A DNA stretch of 64,000 bases from Chimonanthus salicifolius (taxonomy: Eukaryota > Streptophyta > Magnoliopsida > Laurales > Calycanthaceae), in NCBI GenBank assembly GCA_013350335.1, contig CM023539.1, forward strand, positions 68,263,631 through 68,327,630, given 5' to 3'. Numbering within the stretch: the stretch's first letter is position 1; each line of letters opens with the position of its first letter. Below are positions 11,320-22,150 of the stretch, one piece after another. A model generated the notes under the pieces. It saw nothing but the letters and a program-made list of their open reading frames with translations. It was not told the DNA's origin and searched no databases. The translations under genes and the position numbers were made by a program.

Positions 11320-12149
11320 AATTATAAAATTTGAATTGGATAAAACTTCAACTCCAAAATTTTGAATTTTTTTATTATTATGAATGAAAAGTTTTGATTT
11401 TTTTTTTTTTTTTTGAGTTTTAAAATGTCTACTCTATTGATTGAAAGAGGAAAAAAAAGAAAAAAAAAATAAGTATGTATTTTTCCTTCTAATAATTTTC
11501 TTATAGTCGGCGTCTGACTTTCTCATATTTCCATTAGTTTATGGCTACCTATTTATCTGCTAGTCATAATTTACGTGGCAATGCTTGAACCTTCATTTAT
11601 TAACTGTTATTGGCAAAGACAGCCAAGCCTTTCATCTTTTAATGTGCTTACATAATATTATCCCTTAGATAAACATCGCCTGTGGTCCCATGTCAGAGAA
11701 AAATCAAACGTTGGTATAACGTTGTAACGTTGTACGTCTGTTGATATTTAGTTCCTGCTCAACTCATAACTCGGTCAACAAATAGGGTTCACTTTGGTTG
11801 GTAAGAGTGAATTTGTTTGAAAAAAAGTCTATTCAATTGAAGGAGAAGAACTTACAAAACCGATCTCAAATAAATTTGATATTTACTATTGATAATGATA
11901 ATGATAATGATGATAATTAGATAGAAGAGTACTAAAAAATAATTTGAATAGATAGAACTAAATAAAATTTTAAAGACCAAAATTGTTTAATGGTCTAAAG
12001 CACTTAGGCTTGTTTCAACAATGTGTGAGACTCAAAATTGATCCATATTGAACCAATTTGTGTAATGATAATCATTGAGAGAGCAGGGAATGCATAGATA
12101 TGAATATTACAAAAAGTACTAACCTAGTTCACAATGAAATTAAATGAAT
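11320..12149. other. AT-rich intergenic DNA, nothing recognised
   Basis: Contains an oligo-T tract near 11399-11415 and a short GATAATGAT run near 11890. No gene, RNA or defined repeat seen. Confidence 0.45.
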
Positions 12150-12345
12150 CTTTTTTTTTCTTTGAAGTTCAAGGTATTTAGACCTCTAGAGCACCTGATT
12201 AAGTCTTTAGGACATGTGCAAATCTCTCTATTCATACACACTAAATAAAACTAGGGGACGTGACCCTTATATGTTGAGAGTGGGACTTAAACTCAGAATC
12301 TTCCACAACTTCTTGAAATTCTTAACCATCAAGTCAATCCTCATG
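12150..12345 (-). mobile_element. SINE family B, minus-strand copy
   Basis: On the minus strand it starts near GAGGATTGACTTGATGG, has a B-box-like GAGTTTAAGTCCC and ends in an A-rich tail (oligo-T at 12151-12160 on plus). It aligns by eye over much of its length with the plus-strand copy at 17345-17555 (shared TAGTGTGT, ATAGAGAG, CACATGTC, GTCTAAAT-like blocks). That supports a tRNA-derived SINE family. Confidence 0.55.
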
Positions 12346-12374
12346 GATTAAAGAAATATTGTGTCCAAAACAAA

Positions 12375-12545
12375 ATTGGTGGCAATACTTCTTCCACCGT
12401 TATTTCAACGCAAAAGAACTTAATCTTGTAGAGATTGGCAAGAAGCTAGTACGGAGGGTGAATTTAGAGACGGGCTTGCTTCAAGTTTTAACAAGTTGGA
12501 GGGGGAATCAATAAAGATGCTTTAATTCATTTAAAGAATTCATAA
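12375..12545 (+). pseudogene. Decayed copy of patatin-like exon 6
   Basis: The sequence around GAGATTGGCAAGAAGCTA and GGTGAATTTAGAGACGGGCT matches exon 6 of the intact gene (about 9650-9820), with several small deletions and a TAA inside the former TCAATGAAGATGC segment. Only the last exon is recognisable. No upstream exons (GTSTGG or DGGG segments) occur nearby. It is best read as the relic of a tandem duplication whose other exons are lost. Confidence 0.8.
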
Positions 12546-12559
12546 AATTCAAAGAAAGT

Positions 12560-13590
12560 GGAGAGAGATTGATACAACGCGGAATGGATGGGGTTTGGAA
12601 ATGGATGGATGACTCGACCAATGGTGAATTGAGTCGGTTAAGCGGGCCTAAAAGTGGCGGATTGGAAGACTAAATGTGCTAATTAGGATTTTAATGGAAA
12701 TGAGTCAAACGAGCAAGGTTTAGATTCAGTTTGATGGAAGTGGGTTCAAACGTGGATTAAACATGGGCACGGTGAAAACTAGCAAAACTAAGGCTAATAC
12801 TCACTCGAAAGGGTTTTGTGTTTGGTCAAAGGTGTCTGGGGCCAAATGTTGTTTGAAAAGAATATATTGATTAGCTTAGTTTTTTCTTTTACTGGATTTG
12901 GTTGTTCATTGGGGGTTTCAAGGTTGTGTTTTCCCTTCCTTTGTACACCTCTGGTGCATTTCTCTTTTTTAATATATTAACCATTAAAAAAAATATTGGA
13001 TGAAAGATGGGTAATGGGGTTAATGAATGGGGCAGTGGATGAGATGGTATAGTTTTAAATGAAAAAAAAAGGGACTTGAAGGGTTAAAAGGGGAAATGGA
13101 TCCACCGTTGGTGAACGGAAATAGGGAAAAGTGGGTTCTGTATGAAAGATGGGGGATGTATCTGGTGAAGCAGGTAACAGAGAGGGGGCAAAGGTAGATG
13201 GAGATGAAGGCTTGAGGACGGCTAGGCCTGGGTTTAGGATCGAGCGAGTGGATGGTTGCCGGGAAGGTGAAGGAACTAGGGACGATGGGCTGAGAGATGG
13301 GATCTGGGTCGTGGGATCGGTGGAGGTGTTGAAACAGAGGCTTGGTGATGGGCGTAGTACGGATGAAAGTGAAGAAGAAGGGGATGGCTGAGACGAGACT
13401 GCAACACTGGTGGACAGATCTGGCCGTGAGAGTTGGCGACGTAAAGCGACAAACGGCGTTGATTCGGATCTAGATACTCAAAGAAAGTAAGAAACTCTAA
13501 TCTTACCTTAATCTTCACTTTAAAATAGCAAATAATTAAAAACGAAAAAAAAATAAAAAAAAAAAAAAAAATAATAATGGGCTGGATTTT
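12560..13590. other. G-rich/A-rich low-complexity DNA, no recognised gene
   Basis: The plus strand is purine-biased (repeated GGATGG, GGAAATGG, GATGGG). Two overlapping antiparallel open frames (13149-13391 and 13276-13518) have biased composition and no motif, so they are not called as genes. An A-rich tract sits at about 13540-13575. Confidence 0.45.
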
Positions 13591-13790
13591 CGATTTTTGG
13601 CCGGATAAACTCTGAGATTCCGGGAAAAAAAATCTCAGTATCGACTAAGAAATTTCTCTCTCCTATTTTTCTTAATTAAAACTATCAATATAATCGATAT
13701 TAGTGATCTATATCAGATATCGGCCGATATATAGAGACTTTAAAAACAAATATATATCAGCCAATATTTTTTTTGTGAGATCTATTCCCA
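13590..13790. repeat. ATCGGCCGAT-palindrome repeat, copy 1
   Basis: Contains the perfect palindrome ATATCGGCCGATAT (about 13716) with nearby variants AATCGATATT and TATCAGCCAATATT, preceded by TTTCTCTCTCC. The same combination recurs at seven other places in the window, including both ends of the candidate hAT element. Confidence 0.6.
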
Positions 13791-14680
13791 CATCAATTCA
13801 TTCTCCCTCTCTTTGGGACCCTTGTTCAAATTAAGTCCAAAATGAGAAATTATAGACCCAACAGTATCCATACCAAGTGGGCCAATTACTTAAACATTTT
13901 AGGCTCAATTGGGCATTTTAATGACCCTCTCTTGCCTCGATAAAAACTGCATAAAATATCCAAGTCAATTTATTAATTAATTATCTAAACCCATCTTGCT
14001 TACCTTCTTAACTCTTTGCTCTTATCAGAGCCAAAGTTATTGCTTAATCATGCTTGGCTCTATACATATTTTATTGAGAACAATCTTTGTTTGAAAAAAT
14101 GACAATTTTATTTACTGTCATTTTTTGAGCAATAAATTAAAAACATTTATTATTTTATTAAAAAAGTATATTATATTATTAACATATTCAATAGCATGTT
14201 GGCATCCTCATACTAAGATGGGACTTCCTAATATGAATAATAAAAAACCACAAAAAAATGCCAACTTACCTTGTGATAATTTCCCACTTTCCTAAGGGCC
14301 TTTAATTTATTTATTTTTTACCAAATCATCTACTAAAAATAATATTTCTTGGTTCAAATTTGAAAACATTGATTAAAAATTTCTTCAGTTTATATTTCAG
14401 TCCATCATTCTATCATTATCATGAAAGCATTGAATAAAGATTAAAGATCTCTGTGGTAAAACCAAGCTAAGCCTTTTCTTCTTTCTTGTTCCTTGTAAGA
14501 GCTACAATTACATTATTCTCAACCTTTTCTTCTCAAAATTCCAAAGCGAAAGCCCTTTTCTAAGCTTGAATCTCAGCAAAAACAAAACTTCTCTTTTGTT
14601 TATTAGATTAGACAAGAGAAACTACATTAACTCCCTTATTAGTAGTGAGTTCAGCACTGCATCTTCCCAAGCTACTTTCT
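13791..14680. other. Intergenic DNA downstream of the phytocyanin gene
   Basis: AT-rich. The 200 bp nearest 14680 are probably the 3' UTR of the minus-strand phytocyanin gene. Nothing else recognised. Confidence 0.4.
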
Positions 14681-15721
14681 TCAACCTCTGCAAGGGGCTT
14701 TGAGAGGCCGCACAAAGAACTTCATCAGTCCAGTGTTGCAGTGAAACCCGGCTTTCTCTCCACATGCGAAGTAGTATGGTTTGCTCTCCTTCAAAACAAA
14801 CTTGAAGCCGGCGCTGCCACCCTGCGCCACACTCCCCACCATTTTGGAGTGCTTCAAGTCACAATTCATGAAGCTCTTGAAGTTCTCTAGCAGGTATACA
14901 CTGTGGTGGAAGTTGGTTCCATTGGGTGGATCATACTTGAAGACTACAACGATAAGATCAAACAAAAGGTTGTATTCATCAGATTTTGTATTCATGCCAT
15001 ATTAACGGATATTCTTAACGTGATGGACCTTCTATATTTGTGTATTTCTTTCTGTCTCTGTCTCTAATTATGGGATTGTAATTTTCTAATCATTGATTCT
15101 TTCCTTGGCATTTACTTTCTATATAGAAAAAGTCTAGATTATTATCAAAGTTATTTACCATATTATTTGAAGTAAGACTTAAATTGCTTTGCTAACTTGG
15201 TGAAAATGAACAACCTGAAAATGTAAGACTATTGTAAAAATATTAATGGAGAAAGAGCCTGAAAACCTGAGGGCCTTTTGGGCCTTTATTTGTTTTTAGG
15301 ACCTAATCCCAATTTTAAATGATTAGGGCCTACCTAGGCCCTAAATTGCAGCATGGGCCCTAGCCCTAATCGATGAGGCCCAATTCAGCCCATCTTACTT
15401 GCACCCTTACGACTGAATTTAGAACCTTGACAAAAATCTGAGCAACATAAATGAGATAGAATAGTCACCTAGTGTATCATTTGTGTAGAAGGGACCATTT
15501 TGAAGGGCCCAATTGCTATAGTTAAAACCGAAGTGCCACTTTTCTGACCCTCCGACGACAATCGTGGAGTTCCGGTGAGCCCAATCGGTGTGGTTGAAGC
15601 CGAAGTGCCAGTTTCCGGGCCCTCCGGCATTTCTTGCTGTCGCCAGAGTGGTGGTGGGCATGAAGATCAAAACCAGGAGACTGAGTCCTGTTGCAAACCC
15701 AAAACCATATTTTGTATCCAT
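14681..15721 (-). CDS. Phytocyanin-domain (cupredoxin) secreted protein, two exons
   Basis: Minus-strand exons 15721-15469 and 14943-14681 join across a 525-bp GT-AG intron (the split codon gives Val85) to 171 aa. Residues 1-29 form a signal peptide with a hydrophobic core (LSLLVLIF) and a small-residue cleavage region. Two similar segments follow, GNWHFGFNHTDWAHRN (36-51) and EKWHFGFNYSNWALQN (60-75), then VFKYDPPNGTNFHHSV. Candidate copper ligands are His98, Cys145, His152 and Met158; Cys112 and Cys153 could form the usual disulfide. Plant phytocyanins are apoplastic or plasma-membrane blue-copper proteins. I see no GPI-anchor tail. Oddities are the duplicated WHFGFN motif and a Cys-His spacing two residues longer than the common phytocyanin pattern, so copper binding is uncertain. 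The start is the first ATG before the signal peptide. Confidence 0.86.
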
Positions 15722-15797
15722 CTTCAATAGAATCTCAACAAGGGCAAGGGTAGAAGATGGAATGAGAATGTTGGATAAATGGGTAGCTTTGATGGGA

Positions 15798-15805
15798 TTT
15801 ATATA
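15798..15805 (-). promoter_or_regulatory. Probable TATA box of the phytocyanin gene
   Basis: On the minus strand TATATAAA lies 76 bp before the start codon at 15721, a normal spacing for a plant gene with a short leader. Confidence 0.65.
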
Positions 15806-16059
15806 ATGAGAATGGGAAGGTGTGAATCAATCGTTTGAAGGTAGATGTACTGCTGACTTCTTGGGAAGTTCTTCCCAATCTCTTACCTCTATTGACTTTT
15901 ATGGTTCTTTACAGTTGCCATGATTGAAACTTTGTTACAGTTTATCACTTAATGGTTTACATTGTTTTGCAGTAGTATTTATTGGCTCGAATAAAAAACA
16001 TTATTCATATAAATATTCTGCACTTCATTCATTTGGTCGAGAAATGGACCAATATCATT

Positions 16060-16300
16060 CTCTCTCCTCCTTTTTCTTTTTTTGAAAATATATGAGTCAT
16101 TTTAAAAAACACAACTCTTTTAAAAAAAAAAATTGGAAACCCAAATATAGGATGATATTTTGGCTGATATCCACCTAAAATCGGCCAAGATATCGCCGTG
16201 GCCCACACCGTTTTTCAATTTTTTTTAAATCACCGATATTAATACATATCGGCGATATCATGGCCGATATATATTGAGTTCAAAAACCTGCTATGTATCC
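16060..16300. repeat. ATCGGCCGAT-type repeat, copy 2
   Basis: Contains ATCGGCCAAGATATCGCC, ATATCGGCGATATCATGG and GGCCGATATAT within 120 bp, preceded by TTCTCTCTCC and oligo-T. These are degenerate forms of the palindrome at 13716. Confidence 0.55.
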
Positions 16301-17344
16301 GTGATATTATTATTTAATCATTATACTGATCTTGTGATTTTTTATTTTGAAAATTTAATTGCTATAAGTGATTGATCTTTCATGGTCGATCATACAAAAC
16401 TATAATAATCATATTGAAGAGTTCCCTTTCAATTATATCATTTATGGAGTTCTCTATCCATCTCACCAATTATACAGAATGAAGATGATCGATGATTTTG
16501 ATTAATGATAAAACAAACATTTTAGGGATTTAAAGATTGTCTTCTTGTCGTTAATATTTTAAGATTATTATGGGCCTTAACAATGATGCTAAATGAAAAA
16601 AAAAAATTCAAAATTACTAAATGACAAAAATTCAGCCCCTTCTTGACTTTTTGATTCATTAATTTTAACATCAGTCTTCTACAGTTGTTGCCTTAAATCA
16701 TGTAATTAGAAAGTTGGAATGAAAACTGAATTTAATATTTGATTAAATAATGGTAAACTCCTTCAATCATGGTGGAGACTTTATTATTTAATCTCCTTCA
16801 ATCATGGTGGAGACTTTGACTTGTAAAAGTATTGGGTAATTTTCCATTTACGACGAAAAAGTTTGTGAAGGGATGAAGACTAAGTTTGTGGGTTGGTTGG
16901 TGAAAAATAGTGTGAAACTGCCATAACTTTAGCCTCTTCTTTCAAAGTTAGGGTATTTCTCACTTTTAAGTAGTCAGCTTTGAAAGGTTGAAATCAATGA
17001 GAATATAAAATATTTATTTTATTTCATTATTATTATTTTTTAATTTACATGTGAAAAACCGTGGGATATTCAACATAAAACCCCACGGAAAGAGTAGAAA
17101 AATTATCCTAATAAACTAAAGAAACAAAGTCAAAATTAGTGCCGAATGCTGCATGTTAGACTTGTTAAAATTAATATTAAGTAGGGTGAAATTCAACTCA
17201 ATAGACTAAGTACACATTCATTAAGGATTTTTTAGCGTTTAATATTAGATTTAAATTTTTTTCATGTAAATATTGATATTTTTTACATAATTACTCAAAT
17301 ATTATCTTCAAAGATAATTATATTTTATTGACCAAGGAGACCTA
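16301..17344. other. AT-rich DNA with a 35-bp tandem duplication
   Basis: CTCCTTCAATCATGGTGG starts at 16758 and again at 16793 (period 35). Nothing else recognised. Confidence 0.5.
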
Positions 17345-17555
17345 CATCAACCAGTAAAAGGCTTACTTCCAACTTAAGTGAAAGGATGGTCAGGAACCTG
17401 ACTAAAAAAGTGAGAGTTCTGAACTTGATTCTCACTCTGTCTTAATGGATTATTCTCCAAAGAGTTACCTAGTGTGTTAGATAGAGAGGCTTACACATGT
17501 CTCGAAAATTCATCGAGTACTCTAAAAAGTTTAGACATTTTAATTATAAAAAAAA
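17345..17555 (+). mobile_element. SINE family B, plus-strand copy
   Basis: Carries a B-box-like GAGTTCTGAACTTGATTC segment and an A-rich tail ending AAAAAAAC near 17553. It matches the inverted copy at 12150-12345 in block order. No coding capacity. Confidence 0.52.
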
Positions 17556-18059
17556 CTCTTAAGTAAAAGGAATTAGGATTGTGTACTTAAATGTGTGAAT
17601 TGAGTTTCCAACTGAGATGTTCTTTGTCAAAGAATATATGGCCAGACTTTTTAGGTGAAAGAGTTGAATAAGAGAGCGTTGACTGAAGGAAATTATTCTT
17701 AGTTCAGTATTACGCATGCATTAGGTCATCCATGGCCATATGTAGCAATTTAGAACACTTGCTTAGAATTGTTAAACAAAAATTATTATTATTATTATTA
17801 ATTTCAAAGATGATTTTAAATATTATTATAACATTATTTTAGTTTAACAAATATGTATTAGACTATTAGCCAATATGTTAATATGCATTTCACGTGTCAT
17901 AAAACCTACTAAAAGAATTTAAAAAAAAAAAAACTCTAAAAAATAGAGATCTTATGTTAACATGTCAAGGGATCAACATCTATCTCAATAACACTATACA
18001 GTACATAGGAACCAACCCTCAAATTATATCAAATTGATATTGAAATCAAGGAAACAAAT
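17556..18059. other. AT-rich DNA, nothing recognised
   Basis: Short ATT microsatellite near 17780-17802. No gene seen. Confidence 0.45.
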
Positions 18060-18260
18060 CTCGACCCATACGATAGGTATCGGCCATATCAACCGATATC
18101 CTCATTTATCGTTTTTTTTTTTCAATCTTGATATCAGCCGCGGCCTCAGGCTGGTATCTTGACCGATATTTTCCCATATAGGCCAAGATATTGACTGAAA
18201 TTTGTGTTTTGAAAATATCGGCCGATATTTGTGTTTTTCAAAAAAAAATAAAAAAAGAGA
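18060..18260. repeat. ATCGGCCGAT-type repeat, copy 3
   Basis: Includes GGTATCGGCCATATC, GACCGATATTT and the perfect ATATCGGCCGATAT (about 18218), flanked by oligo-T and oligo-A tracts, as in the other copies. Confidence 0.6.
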
Positions 18261-18589
18261 TTTCAACCCCTAATTGAACTATTGAATTACAACTTTCAAA
18301 CCAGCCAAAAATGGGAGTAAAGGCCTATAGCTAATGCAAAGTAGCTAACCCACACAGATAGTTAAGTTGGTCTCAAGAAAAAACTATTAATTGAATAATT
18401 CTTTAAATCGAAATAGACTATAATATTATATAAGTTATATTGAAATTGGACCTAAAGATTGCATAGTTTAGAGTAAATCCCTCAATCGAATGAAGTTGAC
18501 GGATAAGCTTATAGCATAGTTAAAAGAGACCTTAAATCAACTATGCGTTCACAAGTCGAAGTCACATTTTAATTTTCACCCACATAAGT

Positions 18590-18745
18590 GTATCTCAACT
18601 GGTTGACCTCTTATCTCAGAAAGTGGGAGGTGTCAAGTTTGAACCCCTATGGCCTAACATAATGTACTCTAAGAATAATAGACATCACTCGTGGGAGTTT
18701 TACACTGGCTTTCCCACACATAAATTTTAAAAAAGAAAGTCGCAT
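18590..18745 (+). mobile_element. SINE family A, copy 1
   Basis: ACATAAGTGTATCTCAACTG (A-box-like) is followed about 50 bp later by GTGTCAAGTTTGAACCCC (B-box-like), then GGCCTAACAT and CTCGTGGGAG, and a TTTTAAAAAAGAAA tail. It aligns block by block with 21990-22150. Confidence 0.65.
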
Positions 18746-19333
18746 TTTAATTTTCAATTTTCAAACAACAATATTCCACAATTTAGGCTTAGAACCCTAA
18801 CAACAAGGAAGAAAGATATGTCCTCCTTTTACATATAAAATGACTTTCCATTCTTCATTATTTCATGCTTGTGTTAATATCTTGAATTAAATTGGGCCTC
18901 TTGGGCCTCATTCTAGATCAAGCAAAGCATTTTCTACCTGAGATGCTGGGCTGGACATATGCTGGGCTTCAAAAAAATGTCTGGATGGACCTAGATAGGA
19001 CTCCGCTCGGGCCATTTATAAATTACAACCTCACCTCAAACCTCGGTTTCATCCTGCACTGGTTGTACACTAGTAAGTGTTTCAGTGAGTCAAGGTTTTT
19101 TTTCAAAAAATATTGATATTTATCATGTTTTAGGTCCACTGGACTCTGCCATTATAATCATATTCATATTCAACAATTTCCCTCTAAATACAAAAATATT
19201 ATTTTAAAAGTAAATTTTATCATTTCGATATAAAGTCAAAAAAATGAATTGTTAAGTATGGAATCAAAAATAAATTTTAAAACTTTAAATTTTTTTGGTT
19301 AAAAATGAGTCATCAAAATGATGAGTTTAAAAA
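18746..19333. other. Intergenic DNA, nothing recognised
   Basis: AT-rich. A 74-codon frame at 18892-19116 has no motif and is not called. Confidence 0.4.
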
Positions 19334-19516
19334 GGATAATGATCCGTGCATCATGAGTTTTGACCGTAGTACACTACCCTTAAAAGAAAAAGACCATTTT
19401 GCCCTCTATTTAAAAGAGGGAAGAGAGAAGCAGAGTAATGACAAAATGATCTTTTCCTTTTAAAAGTGGTGCACCCAGCACCATAGTGAAAACTCATGGT
19501 GTACGGATCATTACCC
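19334..19516. mobile_element. Mutator-type MITE, copy 1
   Basis: Long imperfect terminal inverted repeats: GGATAATGATCCGTGCATCA at the left, mirrored at the right by CGGATCATTACCC. Candidate 9-bp target duplications GTTTAAAAA (19325-19333) and GTTTTAAAA (19517-19525) match at 8 of 9. It is 183 bp and non-coding. Its termini resemble those at 56843-57162. Confidence 0.75.
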
Positions 19517-20389
19517 GTTTTAAAAGCCTAGATTTTTGTCTAAAGTGACAAAGTTTTTGCAAACTCATGGTGCCTTCTCTTTATTAGAGTTTAAATATGT
19601 AATCCAATCTATATTCTTCCAAATTAAGTTTACCTCAAATTGATGACTCGAGTCAAAATTACAAATTTTACCTTTGGCTCAGTTACATCGACTTAGTTTA
19701 ATTTTGTTTGTTTAAGTTTAAAAACATGATTGAGTTTGGACACAAACAAATTCAGTAAAAACTCAACCATGTTTCTTCAGTCTATTATATTACCAGTCTA
19801 ATTCAAATTTCAAGTTTTCTAGTTTTTAAACTTAAACCAACCAATAAAATGAAACTCGTATGATAGATTTAACATTTAAAACTAACAAATTTGGATTCAC
19901 TTAAAAGTTAATTGACTCGTTTTCATTAAGACTTCCTCTAGACATACATATGTGTACTCAAATTCTGTGAATCTGTGAAATTTGGTCAAGAAACTTGGGA
20001 AACTTAATCCAAACCCAAAATTGATCTGAATGGACTAAACTCATTTAATGAGATCCGAAATAGACCCAAATAAAAAAATAGACCCTTTGTTGGGTCTAAT
20101 AAACTGAAATCTGGGTAAAAAAATGGCAAATACGTACCGCATTGGCGATATATGGACCATTTTGGCTCTTTTCAAATTCATTTTATTTTATCAAAAAATG
20201 TCATTTTGTTCGATTTTTGGGTAGAATCTTCCATTGTGTATAATTTTAAGAAGGTCTAAAAGCGAGATTGTGTTTTTGAATTCAGATTTAATCTTTTTAA
20301 TCTTTCTGGTTTAAAAATATACATTGGGGATTTTATATTTTTAGAACTTTTGAAAAATGTTGCACCTATTTTTTCAGCTGCGAATTTGA
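19517..20389. other. AT-rich intergenic DNA, nothing recognised
   Basis: No gene-like frame, RNA gene or defined repeat seen. Confidence 0.4.
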
Positions 20390-20830
20390 TAACATTATGG
20401 TTGAGCCTTTGAGTTAAAAATTGTATGTTTTCGACTGTAAATTTCTTTGGTAGAAAATTTTGGTCGTAATTTTCTGCTAGATTTCAAAAAAAGTGGTTGA
20501 AACTTTCACAAGAAATTTTGGCTGAAATTTCAGAAATTTTCAACTAAAATTTTGACCAAAAAAATAAGTTGAAATTTTCACAGATTTTAGCTGAAAATTT
20601 AATCTGAGAATTTTGTATGAAATCTCGAGAACTTTCAGCTGAAATTCCAACTGAAATTTCTGAATTTTTTTTTTGAAAAACTGAGATGAAATTTTAAGCT
20701 AAAATTTTCAGAAATTTTGCCTAAAATTTTATGCTGGGATTTTGTACTGCAATTTTATAAAATTTCAACTTCTGCATGAAAATTTTCAGCTGAAATTTCT
20801 ATTGAAATTGCAAAAGAATTTTCATTAACA
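20390..20830. repeat. Degenerate GAAATTT/AAATTTC short-motif tract
   Basis: About 440 bp dominated by irregular units such as GCTGAAATTTC, AAATTTTCAG and their reverse complements, spaced roughly every 10-25 bp. Because AAATTT is its own complement, the tract is symmetrical between strands. No clean tandem period was seen. Confidence 0.6.
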
Positions 20831-20878
20831 ATAATATGCTTACACTTAGAAGTTTTATTTTTTTACTTTTTTGTATTT

Positions 20879-21860
20879 TTAACACTAACTAATACGTTTT
20901 AACTTTTAACCAAATTTTATCAACAGATTGTTAACAGAATTTTGTTTCAGGATATATCCAGGGGTTGCTTTGGATATACATACAGATAACTTAGATTCTA
21001 ATTTTAGAGAGTCGGCTTAGACTTAGTGATAATATTTTTTTTTTAATAAATATTAGGCCTATAGATTTTAGAGAGCCGACTTAGTCCCTTCTCTTCCCTT
21101 TAAGAATTTTCAAAATCATTTCTATATTATAAGTAAAAGATGGTCAGAGTCGGTTTCAAAACCACATTCATTCAGAGCCCTCTTATCAATTCTCAAGAAA
21201 AGAAGTCACTTCTTCTTCTGAAGAAGAAGAAGAGGAATAGAGGTATTGAGGTGACGTGGGCAGTGTCACTTCTCCAATTTCACTTCCTCTTCTCTTCTTC
21301 TTCAGGTGAAGTCTCTTCTCTTCGACTGCAACCGTTCTCTTCTTCTTCAGGTGAAGTCTCTTCTCTTCTATTGTTTTTAGTCGGTGGTTAGAACGCCGGT
21401 AAATGGACAGCTGTAATTCAGTTTCTTCTTTGGTTTGTTTAAGATAAAGAGTCTCCTTGTTTCTTCATCGTTTGAAGTCTCTTCTCTTGCAACTGGTTTC
21501 AGTTTCTTTCTTCCTTGGGTTTGTTTAAGAGAAGAGTCTCGTTGTTTCTTGCTTTCCAATTCTCAATCCTCTATTCTGAAGAAGAAGAAGAGAAGAGTCT
21601 CTTGTTTCTTCCTCTTCTCTCTCTCTCTTTTTCCTTTCGGAGGAGAGAAGAGGATGAAAGAAGGTATTAGCCATGTCAGATTTCCTATAAAAGAAGAGAG
21701 GACTCGTCTCTCAGTTCTCAACAAAAGAAGTCGCTTCTTCTGAAGTAGACGATGAGAAGAAATTGAGGAGAAGGAACCCTCGCATTCCTTCATTTCTTCT
21801 CTCTTCTTCTTCAGGTGAAGTCTCTTCTTTTAGACTGCTAAGACCCCTTTGCAGCAGGTA
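20879..21860 (+). repeat. Dispersed repeat R, copy 1 (GAAGAA/CTTCTT-rich)
   Basis: CAGAATTTTGTTTCAGGATA (about 20937), ACAGATAACTTAGATTCTAA (about 20983) and GGTCAGAGTCGGTT (about 21142) all recur in the same order at 31240-31640. The second half carries repeats of CTTCTTCTTCAGGTGAAGTC (about 21292, 21338 and 21805). Frames through it (e.g. 21140-21391) are low-complexity Ser/Lys/Phe and not called as genes. Origin unknown; a duplicated gene flank is as likely as a transposon. Confidence 0.65.
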
Positions 21861-21989
21861 TTACTGTTAACTATTATCTAAACCTCATTTTAAATTACAA
21901 TAACCACCATTGTGTTGTGCTGATCTTCCAACTTTATTATGTATTCAATGTAAAAGGTTAAAGAACATGTGAAACCAATGCTATTGTTG

Positions 21990-22150
21990 CCTACATAGGT
22001 GTAGCTCAACTTGTTGCCTCTTACCTAAAGAAGCTGGAGGTTACCGGTTCGAGTTCCTATGACCTAACCTTGTGTGCCGTAGGGGCAGTGGACTCACCCG
22101 TGGAAATATTACGTTGAGTATCCCACGGTTTTCCACACGTAGAAATAATA
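21990..22150 (+). mobile_element. SINE family A, copy 2
   Basis: ACATAGGTGTAGCTCAACTT (A box) and GGTTCGAGTTCC (near-perfect Pol III B box) stand about 40 bp apart. They are followed by GACCTAACCT, ACTCACCCGTGG and TCCCACGGTTTTCCACACG, parallel to the copy at 18590-18745. Confidence 0.7.

Noticed and set aside
13149..13518. Two overlapping antiparallel open frames (about 80 codons each)
   Set aside because: Biased purine-rich composition, no motif, no splice context; both strands are open because of low stop density in GC-richer sequence.
21140..21793. Open frames on both strands rich in Ser, Leu, Phe or Lys, Arg
   Set aside because: Translations of the GAAGAA/CTTCTT repeat; the related copy at 31600-31850 does not keep the frames.
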